A DNA stretch of 64,000 nt from Paraspadella gotoi (lineage: Eukaryota; Chaetognatha): assembly GCA_051294375.1 (NCBI GenBank), contig CM119263.1, positions 11,447,130-11,511,129 on the forward strand, read 5' to 3'. Made by a program: the position numbers and the translations under genes. How positions within the stretch are numbered: position 1 is the first letter of the stretch; the number at the start of each line of letters is the position of its first letter. Below are positions 53,263 to 64,000 of this stretch, piece after piece. The notes beneath the pieces were generated by a model. It was not told the origin of the DNA, searched no databases, and saw only the letters and a list, made by a program, of their open reading frames with translations.

Positions 53263-55378
53263 CTCGCAACAAATAACTCTTTTTTTTTCGATTTCACTTT
53301 TTTTTTAAAAACTTTTTGTTCGTTTAGATGTACGAAGATGAGTAAAATAAAAAGTTTTCTTGTTCGTACCAAAGAGCTTAACGTTTAAAAATATTATGAA
53401 CTTATTTTATTACTTTTGAAACCATCTATTGACGACAAAGCGTCCGTGTCTTACGAAAGAAGCTAAGTTGAGAAAACTTTTAGTTTTATAAGTGAGTCCA
53501 ACTTTTTTTATTAGTAAGATTCAACTTTTGACTCGAGGGGATTTGAATGAAAAACAAAAACGATGAATTGAGTTCAATGTGTTATGATTTTCATTTTCGT
53601 GAATGAAACTCGATGAGACCCTTGATGACGACCCCCATTCATTTCCAGACAATCAAATCAAATCTGACTCTGTTTTTATTTTTGGGATAAATATGAGAAT
53701 CTCTCGAGGCATTGTGAACAGTTTTGAGCACTTCAATTAAAATAAAGAAATACAGTTTTCTTTTGCATTGTCTGAAATATTAAAACAAATTCCCTCGGCA
53801 GCGCTTGTAGTCAATTGTTTAAACTTTAAAAAATGGCGTATCTTGATATTTTCTAAATCTTCAATGACTTTTCTTCCGACTATTTAGTCTTAATCTCTAT
53901 AAAAAGGCCCAAATCATCTCCTCCGAATGTGACGTTGACAAACGAATTCTTCAAAAGTTTGGTATTCAGCGCTGATTCCCCGAAGAAACCATTAATTCAT
54001 TTTATCGCTCGACTCATCTTGAAACCCAACCCATTTCAATGGAAGTATTAATCAAAGAATAATTCTCTCAAGGCCCTTCATTTGCATTTCTCATACATTT
54101 TTTTTTTTGTTTTTAACAAACTCGGGTAGACTTTTTCTTTAAAAGCATCGCTTTAATATTTGTGACTCTTATTTCGGAAAAAAACAAATCCTAAAGATGA
54201 GGAGACAAAACGCAAGATAAACCAAATTTGAGCCCATCGTTTAATCTTGAGGGCATTGTTTAAGAGGACTCACTCCCTTTTTGACGTTGATAAATCGCCG
54301 CGAGTGGTAATCTTAATTTCGCCATTTCGGCGATGATTTTTCTAAGGGGTTAAAGTAGAGCGTAATATGTTAGCTCTATTTTTCATTCCATTTGGCATTA
54401 ATTCGAAAAGGTCTTGAATCATCGTCAAAAGGCCAAAGATGATGTTGCTGTGGTTGAGAAGGGTGTCAAAGTTTCTCTGACGTCAGCGACTTCCCCCGCC
54501 GGCTCGAGAGTGAGAGAGAGAGAGAGACGAACCGCTTTGCGTGACAGCGCTGATGGATGACGATTCCGCGTTCCAGCGCTTTCCCCCTTACGAGCGCAAT
54601 TTTTGACTCCTATTAAATTTCGCGATGGCACCCCTAACAAAAAGTCGGCAATTAAAGAATCATTAAGATTGTCGCATTAATATTCATTCCTTTCATTTGT
54701 ATAATTTTCTTTCGGAGGATTTCATCCTTAAGGGGAAAAAATAATCAGCGAGAAATAAGTTCGCAGTAGTTTTCCAAGAAATTAAGAAATTAAGAATTGA
54801 ATAAATACGGAGTCATAAATGACAATGCTGTTTTATATGGAATATAAATATTTTAAAATTTTTTTATCATTTAAACTTGTAAATGTATCTCTATCCTTAG
54901 GTCATAATCAAAATGTTTTATTTATGTTTACATTGAAACGATCTTTCTCATAAACTCACAAATTACAGCAGAAGATATTTTACATCTCTCCTTGCCTTTG
55001 TCTTTCCTTACATTGGTATGCATAAGGCAACGGCATGTCCCCCGGGGTCATTTGTTTCAGGCCATATCGCCCGAACCCTCGCGACGAAAAATCCTTTTCT
55101 TTTCTAATTAATTGGGGACAGACATGACCGCGATTTTTCAGCTTTCATTTTCTCATTAGAAATTTTTCCCTTTCTTTACATTCTCACTCCTTTTCTTTTC
55201 GCTTTCTCTCTGTGTCTCTCTCTCTCTCTCTCTCTCTGTCCCTTTCCTCTCCATCTCTCGACGCGTGCGGTAGTCACACACAAGCGCCATGGGGACTTGA
55301 AATGACGAGAACCCAAAATATTTTTTCATTAGATTTTTGAATTTAATGAGAAGCGAGAGAAACGAATCTTGAAGTTAA
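53263..55378. other. Upstream flank of MORN4, no gene seen
   Basis: AT-rich, without supported exons. Holds two CAGCGCTG palindromes (53967, 54545) and a CT run at 55203-55240. Confidence 0.4.
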
Positions 55379-55509
<131 letters not shown>

Positions 55510-56319
55510 GAGGCGTGACTAAAAGGAAATCCCCGGCGTTCAAATTCGTCTTACAAGAGCGATGATGCTAAAAAGTGACCATTTTTTGCGCCAAGCCTCA
55601 ATGAGCAGAAAATGTACTATATCTGACCGGTAGGTGTAAAGTCAATTCTCTCAAGGAATATGCTATTAATCAAAGTTGATTTTGTAAACCTATCAAACCT
55701 CTTGAAAAATAATTACATATATATTATAAGACAGTTTAACTATTTGCATCAACAATTTATTATTAAAAGACGAACATGTCTTATAATCTACAAACACAGC
55801 AAAACAGAAAGGATTTACACATAATGTCTACATATATATTTAAAATAGACCAGTTTTAATTAAATTCTCCCGGATGGGATTTTAGTAATGACATTGATAC
55901 AACCAATAAAAAACTATAATGTTTTAGTCCGTCCAAGCGAAATCAGGACGAAGGCATCCAAATTCCCTTAGCTCATGAGCTATCCCCATTTCTCCCGAAG
56001 CCAAAAATTAAAAACGAGAAAAAATGATAGAAAATGCCAATAAATACAGAATTGGGTGTTTCCTTCTCCTCCTTCTTCGTCTCCTTCCTCCGGGAAAGGA
56101 AGAAAAAAAAAAAACTCGCGACCCTCCCTTATTTTTTAACTTCTTTCCTTTCTCTTTCCTTTTCCTTCGTTTCCTCCTTTTCCTCCCTTTCCTCCGCTGC
56201 TCCGCCGCGCCCGTCGTCCTCTCTGACGCCCCTGATTCGTTAATGCTAATTAGCATGCAAAGTCCTGCATCTTTTAATTGCGAATCTTGATGATTACTCG
56301 AGGAGCTGGGTTCTGGTGG

Positions 56320-56400
<81 letters not shown>
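56320..56400. repeat. (CT)n microsatellite
   Basis: CT run with one CAT interruption; a GA run follows at 56577-56630, giving a loose inverted arrangement. Confidence 0.95.
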
Positions 56401-56404
<4 letters not shown>

Positions 56405-56576
56405 GCGCGAGAGGACCGCACGCGCACCCGTGGGTCTTTTGGTGCCCGCGTTTCTTTCTCCAAACCGGAAGTGACGTCGGCCGAGGGAGAGCCGAGGGGA
56501 GCGGGAGAGAGGACGCGGAGGAGGGGGCGAGCTCAGAAATTGCAGATGGCGAAAAATGGCATTGGGTTGAACGAGA

Positions 56577-56630
56577 GAAAGAGAGAGAGAGAGAGGATGA
56601 GAAAGAGAGAGAGAGAGAGAGAGAGAGACA
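56577..56630. repeat. (GA)n microsatellite
   Basis: GA run with GATGAGAAA interruption. Confidence 0.93.
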
Positions 56631-56748
56631 TTTCTTACACATTTCTTATAAAGACCAAACTGTTTTTTAGTCTCTCCTCTTGTGGTTGACCCGACGAAAG
56701 CAATAACGAGCAAGCCAAATATAAAAAAAAACAAAATAATGATGATAC

Positions 56749-56751
<3 letters not shown>

Positions 56752-56840
<89 letters not shown>
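56752..56840. repeat. (TAA)n microsatellite
   Basis: About 29 AAT units. Confidence 0.96.
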
Positions 56841-56841
<1 letters not shown>

Positions 56842-56929
56842 TTTAGTATTTCTAAAAACATCCGAATTTTTCTCTCTATCTCTGCCTCATTCTCCGTCTC
56901 TGCCTCCCAACCTCATTCTCTCTCTCCTT

Positions 56930-57165
56930 TTCGTCCGGGCTTCTTCGAGGTCACGCCCCTTTTCTCTCGAGGCTCCCGCCCACTGACTTCATGAGCCGTT
57001 CGTTCCTTCGCTCTCTCGCCTCGAAGCGGCGGCTTTCGGTTTCCTGATTGGCGAATCGCCGAAAATTCTCGCCACGCGCAGGGTGACGTCATTGGCCCGG
57101 GTTCTCTCTGTCTTTCGCCGAAAAACCCAGACGCTGGAGCGAAAGTTCATCTCCCGCCACCGATG
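56930..57165 (+). promoter_or_regulatory. CpG-rich promoter-like block with CRE and CCAAT
   Basis: Perfect CRE palindrome TGACGTCA at 57084-57091 overlapping ATTGG (57091-57095), a second GATTGG at 57046-57051, and dense CpG. It leads to ATGGCGCGCG at 57163. These are standard core elements of a TATA-less animal promoter; the transcript is inferred. Confidence 0.4.
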
Positions 57166-57252
57166 GCGCGCGTGAGCGACGCCGAAATTTTTGGCAACAA
57201 CAACGACGACGTCGACGTCGATCGACGACGACGACGTAAAATCCGACGATGA
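57163..57252 (+). CDS. Short ORF after the CpG-rich promoter, possible first exon
   Basis: ATG with context CCACCGATGG; 29 codons (MARVSDAEIFGNNNDDVDVD ...) to TGA. A GAC|gtaaaa donor at 57235 could carry it into an unseen exon. The second half is GAC repeat. Coding is unproven. Confidence 0.25.
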   Translation: MARVSDAEIFGNNNDDVDVDRRRRRKIRR

Positions 57253-58452
57253 GCTAGAGACGACGACGATGAAACGACGACGAAACGACGACGACGAAGA
57301 CGAAATCAGACGCAACGACGCCGAAAAAAAATTTTGGGGAAAATCTGTGCGTTTTTCGGGCGGAAGTTGGCCGCGGGTGGGCGTGGCGGAAGAGGAGGAA
57401 AAATGAGGAAGAGGACGAGGAGAAAATGGAGGAGGATGAGAGGAAAATAAGGGAGGAAAAGGAGGAGGACGAAGGCGAGGCAAAGGAGAAAAAAATTTGC
57501 AAGTTTTATAAGGAATTGTGAAACAGAGAAATAAAGGTTAGAACAAAGGTTAAGTAAAAGTCCAAATTTGTTGTCATTGATTATGATTGATTGATATTAT
57601 AGACTCATTGAATCTCAAGGATTAATTTTTCTATGTACGTCTTTAATTTTAAATACATTTCGTGCATTAATCCCCTTTTTTATCATTTTTTATTGAATCG
57701 CCCCAGCGGACGAAAGCCTGAAAAACCTTTTGTTCCGATTTAAAAAAAAAAAAATCACGAAATTCATAAAACCAGGCGAAGTTTTTTTTTTTCTCATCCA
57801 CTGGCCCGACCCTGACCCGGCTAAATTTTTTTGTTGTCGTCTTCGTCGTCGTCTTTGCCGTCGTCGTCGTCGTCGTCGTCGTCGTGATCCTAGCATTCAT
57901 AAATGTCGTTTATTTCGTTGGCATCGCCATCCACGTTTTTTCTTTTACAATAAAAAGGTTTCTTTTCGAGTTAAATCCATCCAATTTTTTTTCATCCCGA
58001 CCTTATAACCCCTTCAAAAATTCTGTTCCCGCCGGCAGAATTTTGCGTCTTTTATTTTCTGTTTCCTTCCAAAAAAATTATTTTCAATCCCCCGCCTTTA
58101 CCTGCGGGCCTAAAATTAAAAGGAAAGAAAAAAAAATGGAAAGAAGAGAAAAAAGAAAGGGAGAGAAAAAAAATCAGTCGTCATTGATATCAAAACGGGA
58201 ATTAAAATTATGAATGATTTGGCCGAAGAATGGGAGAGAAAAGAGAGAGAGAGAAAGAAAAAAAAATTTAAATAAGAAAAAAGTTTTAAAATAAAAAAAA
58301 ATGAATGAAGAAAATGCGGAGGAAATCGTCGTCGCTTTGGAAAAAAAAAAGGGAAATCGCCGGAAGTGAAAAACAAAAGAAATCGGGGAAAAGGGAAGGA
58401 AAGAAAAAAGAAGAAAGAAGGACGGGGGAGAAAAAAAAAGAAAAGCATAAAA

Positions 58453-58586
<134 letters not shown>

Positions 58587-58680
58587 TAAATGGAAGAAGC
58601 TGAAAAACCAAAGACGAATGGGCAAGGGAACGACGACGATGATGACGATAACGACGACGATGACGACGACGGCCGCGACG

Positions 58681-58809
58681 ATGGAGTCAATGGAGGAAGA
58701 ACCGCAGCGCAATGGTTTCAACGCCGTGGAGGAAGGGAGGCGGGGTAAAGAAGGAAAGGAAGAAAGAAAAGGAGAGAGGAAAAGAATGAAAACGAGGGTG
58801 AGGGAATAA
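58681..58809 (+). CDS. Short ORF, weak candidate
   Basis: ATG in a fair context (GCGACGATGG) starting MESMEEEPQRNGFNAVEEGR, then Lys/Glu/Arg-rich sequence from GA-rich DNA; 42 aa. A GGCGGG|gtaaag donor could end it after residue 21. No homology recognised. Confidence 0.2.
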   Translation: MESMEEEPQRNGFNAVEEGRRGKEGKEERKGERKRMKTRVRE

Positions 58810-61298
58810 ATATAAAGTGAAAGGATAATTGGAGGTTAGAATAGGATAGAAACAAGATGATTTTATTATCTCTCAAGCGTCAGAGTACTAGTAGATTAAG
58901 TAAAAAACAAGACGATAGTAATTCTAATTATGTAATTAATATAAAAGCCAAGCTCAAGCGTTTTTTATGTATAATAATATAATAATAATAACGAAATTTT
59001 GTTTTTAAACTATCAATTTGAAAAAAAATTACTGCACTTAGTTGTAGAGGAATAAGTTGATTATTTCTTTGCATCAGATATGTTCGGTCTTAATGAGAAA
59101 GAAAATATTGATTAAAAATAACTCTTGAAGCGATATATATCACAACTCTCGGACATTTTTTAATGTAAAACGATACCAACATATATAATGACACTCATGT
59201 AAAGAATCGAAAAAGAATGCCACATTTATGTGAAAATTTTTTTCTGAATAGTCAAAATCGTTGTGAAAAAAAAATGTTAAAAATTAGAAAAATGAAAAGC
59301 GTGAGAATTTGGGTAATTCGAGAGTAGTGCATCCATTTTCTGAATGCGAGGTATAATAGCCATTCATCATTTCCTCGAAAGGTTTTCATTTAATTCTTTA
59401 ATGAACAGGGAGGGGAAGCGAAAGGTTGAAAGGAATGGTTTTCTTCTTTGCCAACAGGGTTTTATTAGCACATAATTTCAGTGGCTATTGAGATTCAATT
59501 CTTGACAATGCTCGAAAGAACGGTCTTTTACTTGGGAGTAGAAAGTAAAATAAGTACATTGTTATTGTGATTTTGTTATTGCTATTGTTATTCTAATTTT
59601 AGGCGGTGATATATATTTCAATAAGATTGTCTCGAAGACAGTATTAGACGCATACATGTCAAAATCGACAAATAGTTGGTCGAATGAAAGAAAATAGAGA
59701 AAAGTCCCTTTTTATTTAAAAATTAAAATAAAAACACTTAAAAAAAGTTAGTCTCTTACTTCTCACGATATCCACGATTCGTAATACAATGAATAGCATC
59801 GGAACAATGAAAGCCCAAAACATTTCGGAATCTCCAAAAAAAAGAATCTAAAAACTTTTCCTGCTCAAAAAAAAAAAAAAAAAATAGACGCATCATATCA
59901 TAAAAGGGAAAACATTTTTTCACACCGAATGAGAACAATGGAGTGAAGAGGGCCACGTTAAAAAAGAGGGGAGCAAAATGTATTGAAAACAAAAAATTAG
60001 ACAGCGAAATATATTGAAAAAAAAAAGAAAAGAAAGGCAGAGACGAATCTCCGAATTGCGATGGAATTTTCGTGGGTTATGAAAAAAATAGACAAAAACC
60101 CTCCCTCTTCATATTTCTTTATTGAGAAGGGTTTTTTCTTTTAATCTTCGTAAAGCGGAAGGAAGAGAGAGAGAGAGAGGGGAGAGAGAGAGAGAGGAGA
60201 GAGAGGGAAGAAACCTTTTTCGACATTCCCAGGGATCTTAGCCCTTTTGTACATTTTTTAGACCCCCTTTATTATATTTTTCGACCTTTTCGGCGATTTA
60301 TTTTTTTATTAATATCGCGGGTTGACGGTTTTACGCCCTCGACGATGACAACGACTTCTTCGTCGTCGTCGTCGTCGTCGTTGTCGTTGTCTTCGTACGG
60401 GATGAGGATATTTAAACTTCTTTCACCGGAAGACGTCGCATTTTTGGCGTCGAACCGCTTCTCGAATTTCGCATCACATTTTTAACGAATGTCAAAAGAC
60501 TAACTTTTCATCCACCTCCAGTTGTCGTGCCAATTTTTGGAATGGCCACTTTTTTTTCTTTTTTTTCATCAACAGAAATTCCGATAATTTCTACAGTTTC
60601 GTGGCATTCGGTGAGTTCCTGTGTATAAAATCGGTGGAAATCATTCAAAAAACAAGAGCTATGATGACTTTTGATGACTTTTTATAATGAACATAACAGA
60701 ATCCTGCTATCCTTTAATTAAAATTCTAACTCAGTATTTCTTTATCATATTTAATTTATTTATACAAATTATAAGGTTTTAAGAAAAGAAATTTAATAAC
60801 AATTGAAAGAGATTCGTGCTATTATAATTCATAATACATCACAATTTAGTGACACAAATGTTACAAATAATAGCAATTTGTAAAGAATAAATTATACTTC
60901 TTGAATAATATTAACACTTTTCTCTCTATTTTAGCATAATAGCTTCCTCACTTCTCTCATTCCTAATAAAACAGAAGTAGTTTTCGTTTTTGCCCTAATT
61001 CGATTTTTTTTTCATTATTTCTTTATTAAAGTGTCGGTTTCTGTTTAGTTCTATGTGAAGTTTATTTTTCTGTTTATTTTTTCTCTCTTTTATGATGAAA
61101 AAAAAACTTTTTAAAAGATTAAAAATTAATATTGTGTAGGCGTAAAACCCAGTTAAATATATAAGGATAGTAATGTAAAACAAAATTAAAATAAACATCA
61201 TAAACTGAACCTTTATCTGATTTCCAGTATCAATTAGTCGCTTAAACGTTCAAGCTTGCTTTTCTGCCCCCTCTATCACAATCGCCAGCCGTTGTCTC
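58810..61298. other. AT-rich stretch without recognised genes
   Basis: Apart from the short ORF at 60345 and a GA run at 60165-60208, no features with support. Confidence 0.4.
60345..60485 (+). CDS. Short ORF, weak candidate
   Basis: 46 codons from ATG to TAA. After a Ser run from GTC repeats comes non-repetitive sequence (YGMRIFKLLSPEDVAFLASN, RFSNFASHF). No splice or homology evidence. Confidence 0.18.
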   Translation: MTTTSSSSSSSSLSLSSYGMRIFKLLSPEDVAFLASNRFSNFASHF

Positions 61299-61299
61299 T

Positions 61300-61337
<38 letters not shown>
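61299..61337. repeat. (CAA)n microsatellite
   Basis: About 13 CAA units. Confidence 0.95.
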
Positions 61338-61338
<1 letters not shown>

Positions 61339-61629
61339 TTGGCAACAGCGATCTAATTCTCCGAGGGACGCGGTGACCCGGCCTCGCCACCGTCATCGCC
61401 ACTTCCACGCCCCCAAGGGATGAAAAAAATTAGAAAAAAAAAAATTCCCTGCCCTTTTTTCAACGGTAACCATTTTCTGGCGGCAAGAGAGGGTTTTGCG
61501 AGACCAATTTTTTGGAGCAGCCTTTGTCAACAGATTTTTTTTTTTGTAATACTTTAAAATAAAAAAATAAGAAAACTCTTTATATTGTCAGAAAAAAATA
61601 AAATGACCTAGGTTTCAATGACCTACAAT

Positions 61630-62460
61630 GTTAACCCTTCCGGTGGAGAAAGCTCTGATGACGAGACGATGACCGAGACGACGACGACGACGACGAAGTC
61701 GACATCGACGGAGATTTGACGAAAGTGACGCGAAATTCACGATAGGTTGACGACGTCGCACGCTGACTTGATTTGACATTTTCGTGACCCGGTGGAGAAC
61801 GTAAAGAAGGGTTTATCGAGAAATTCATGCTTCTATCTTTAGATTCTTGCCTCCACAGTTAAAAACCATGCCTTAACCATGCCTTAACCCTATTGTCTAA
61901 GTGGATATAACCGTTTAACCCCGTTGAACTAAGGGTATATTATTAGATTTTGGCTACAATTTTTTTTTTAAACTTTTACCACAATATTGAACGTTTATTT
62001 CAAATATGGCACTTATGATTTTCATATCAATACCGGTTTCGTTCTGAAATGTGATCATAGTTTTTTAAGTCGCTATTTTAATGGTCGATATTTAAAAGAA
62101 TATCACTTTTTCATAAAATTCAATAAACAATCATTCTAACATTCGAATAAAGCCAGGTTTATATGACCCGGAAGAATATTAACCCTTTCTACAAAAAGTT
62201 ATTCGCGTTAGACTTACGATGCTCTTACGACGATACAATTTGACCCAGCGATGACATCGAGACTCATTCGCAAAAAGGGTTTAAGTGGAAAGTTCGAAAT
62301 TTCACCCCACGTCGATCCGACGACGACGACGAAGGTGGAACGACGTTGACACAACGAAGCTCACGATCCGACAACGACATTTCACGACCTCATCGCTCGG
62401 CCTCATTCGTGACTTTTCGTGATCCGGTCGAACGAAAGGAAAAGGGTTTAACGATTTCCT
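61630..62460. repeat. Repeats bounded by AACCCTT and AAGGGTT
   Basis: Three units of about 100-200 bases start or end with AACCCTTTC or its complement (near 61634/61809, 62181/62275 and 62275/62447) and carry CGACGACGACG and TTCGTGAYCCGG motifs. MITE-like, but the inverted ends are short and borders are approximate. Confidence 0.4.
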
Positions 62461-62814
62461 TTTTTTTAATTTTGGCCTTCGTCCAACGAAACCATGCCCT
62501 CCGAATTAACCCCTAATCATGTAGTACGTTTACGTTTACAAACTAATTTCGATTTAGCTAATATTTCGGTTATTTGGCGTTCAACGCTATACTACCGAAT
62601 AATTTGATGCGGTATTCGTGCTTTAAATTGCCGATGCATCATACAGATGCTAAATTCTAATGGCTCTGATGATTTATTCAGTGATATTTTTTTAAAATTT
62701 GATTAATTGCCCTAACTCTCATTGATATCAAGCCGTTACGGAAATTTTACGATATTATTTGTCTTAAATAGTTAGTCAATAAATCGATTAACTATGGCAA
62801 CGGGAGGATAGCCT

Positions 62815-63052
62815 GTGATACCCTCGGGGCGCGGGGTATCTCACCAACTGGCGTAGGGGCTGCGGACCCTCAGTGACCGCCTCCTGTCACTGGCATGTTT
62901 ATACCGGCACCGTCACATTTAAGCCAGAACCGGGATACCCAGGGATTGAACCCGGGACGCACGGATGGAATGAGATGATTTAGCCTGCTCAGCCATTGAG
63001 ACGAGGCTGAGGACGGACAGCAGTGAGGCAGCTTTAAGTCTTGCTGCCACAT
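62815..63052 (-). mobile_element. tRNA-derived SINE
   Basis: On the minus strand it starts near 63050 with a tRNA-like head: A box TGGCTGAGCAGG (62984-62995) and B box GGGTTCAATCCC (62942-62953), both fitting the pol III promoter consensus at about tRNA spacing. The body contains the hairpin GTCACTG/CAGTGAC core at 62871-62892 shared with three other repeats. No poly(A) tail is obvious, so the 3' end is uncertain. Confidence 0.75.
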
Positions 63053-63744
63053 AACCCTTTTTCCAAATCACGCAATATATTTTCTGTTAGACTCGACGGA
63101 CTCACGATCTTATGAACATTCAAGGTAGAACCGAACGACGATGACGACGACAACGACGATGACGACGACAAGACGATGACGACGACAACGACACTGAATA
63201 CATCATGACCTAGCGCTGACCCGATAGAATAAAAAAAAAACACTGTATTTTGTTTTTTCACTTTCTCGCCCTATTGTTCACTCGAAATCGTTAATTTTTG
63301 TTGTTTAGTTTGCCTATTTAATGGGGAAAAAATGTTAGTATCAAGGGATTAAAACCTAAACGTCTACAATCGTTAATACTAATCTTAATACTAATCTTAA
63401 CGCCTTGAACTCTTATCATAACAGAAAAAATCATTTTATTTAAATCGAGATAGCTTATTAAAAATAATTGTTTTTATCTGAAGACGATTCCTAGGTAATG
63501 ACAGACTAAACTTGCTCTCTGTAACTCTTCCTCGGAAATTTTGAACTTATAAAAATAAACATTTTTTAAGCTCAAGACAGTGAATTTGAATGAGAAGACG
63601 AATAAACCGACGACTGAAACAATGACGAAAATGACGACGTAAACGACGATCAGATGACTAAGGCTTGAACGAAGCCCGTCACAATTAACTCAACTCGACA
63701 CGCAATAAAACGGATCTCGAAAAGGGGTATAGTGAGTGTGGCGG

Positions 63745-63935
63745 TATATTCACACTGCCTCACCTCCAACCTCATTCAGCCAATCCTATTTGTTCAGATG
63801 GGGAACGCACCATCCCAAGTCTTAACGACTTCCCTCTGCGTTGGCAAAGCGAGACTGTCCTCTAACCGGCGCCAGTGACAATGAGTCGTCACTGAAGGGT
63901 CGGAAGTCACACAAAGCCAACCGGCTGTTGCAGTA
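63745..63935 (-). repeat. Hairpin-core repeat, copy 4
   Basis: Core CAGTGAC-N8-GTCACTG at 63873-63894. On the minus strand, TTTGCCAACGCAGAGGGAAG, TCGTTAAGAC and GGGATGGTGCGTTCCCC follow in the order seen at 12900-13110 and 13330-13640. Confidence 0.7.
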
Positions 63936-64000
63936 CTAGTCAATAATTTCGTACTCTCATAAAATAAAATTTCGAGGTTAAGTTTTTATTATGTTATGCC

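Overview
The window is nuclear DNA of an animal, most likely a protostome invertebrate. Two genes can be built from several GT-AG exons with matching phases and match metazoan families: a glutaredoxin domain-containing cysteine-rich (GRXCR-like) protein and MORN4/retinophilin. Most of the rest is AT-rich intron or intergenic DNA full of microsatellites (GA/CT, AAAG, TAA, CAA, GAC/GTC) and small dispersed repeats. I saw no bacterial operons, rRNA, CRISPR or viral genes. The species cannot be named from what is visible.

Layout. 0.3-10.2 kb, minus strand: a ten-exon GRXCR-like gene with a long Ser/Pro/acidic N-terminus, a glutaredoxin-like domain without its redox cysteine, and a C-terminal zinc-type cysteine domain. 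10.2-17.9 kb: its upstream region, including a 3.6 kb segment (12.06-15.70 kb) that the second copy lacks. After a 174-N gap, 18.1-31.8 kb is a noisy contig. Most of it (about 19.25-30.12 kb) repeats 5.0-17.1 kb with very many small indels, and its right end carries a broken, inverted copy of the last MORN4 exon. 31.8-35.2 kb lies between two N gaps and holds four plus-strand exons of an unrecognised single-pass membrane protein. 35.2-53.2 kb holds MORN4 on the minus strand: last exon at 35.69-35.85 kb, three coding exons at 50.1-52.9 kb, and a probable 5' UTR exon ending at 53.0 kb. The 14.3 kb MORN4 intron contains an unmerged contig overlap (39.22-41.03 kb and 41.06-42.85 kb). 53.2-64.0 kb has no recognised gene; it holds a CpG-rich promoter-like block near 57.1 kb, long GA and TAA tracts, a tRNA-derived SINE at 62.8-63.05 kb and a related repeat at 63.75-63.93 kb.

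Function. MORN4 binds class III myosins (NINAC in fly photoreceptors, MYO3A in vertebrate hair cells). GRXCR1 is a stereocilium protein linked to human deafness. Finding both on one scaffold is notable, but assembly faults mean the linkage has to be confirmed. Candidates for new biology are the membrane protein at 34.2-35.2 kb, a cluster of nine CAGCGCTG palindromes around MORN4, a repeat family sharing a CAGTGAC/GTCACTG hairpin, and a mobile repeat ending in TTGGTACAACCAA. Many other oddities here are assembly artefacts and are labelled as such.
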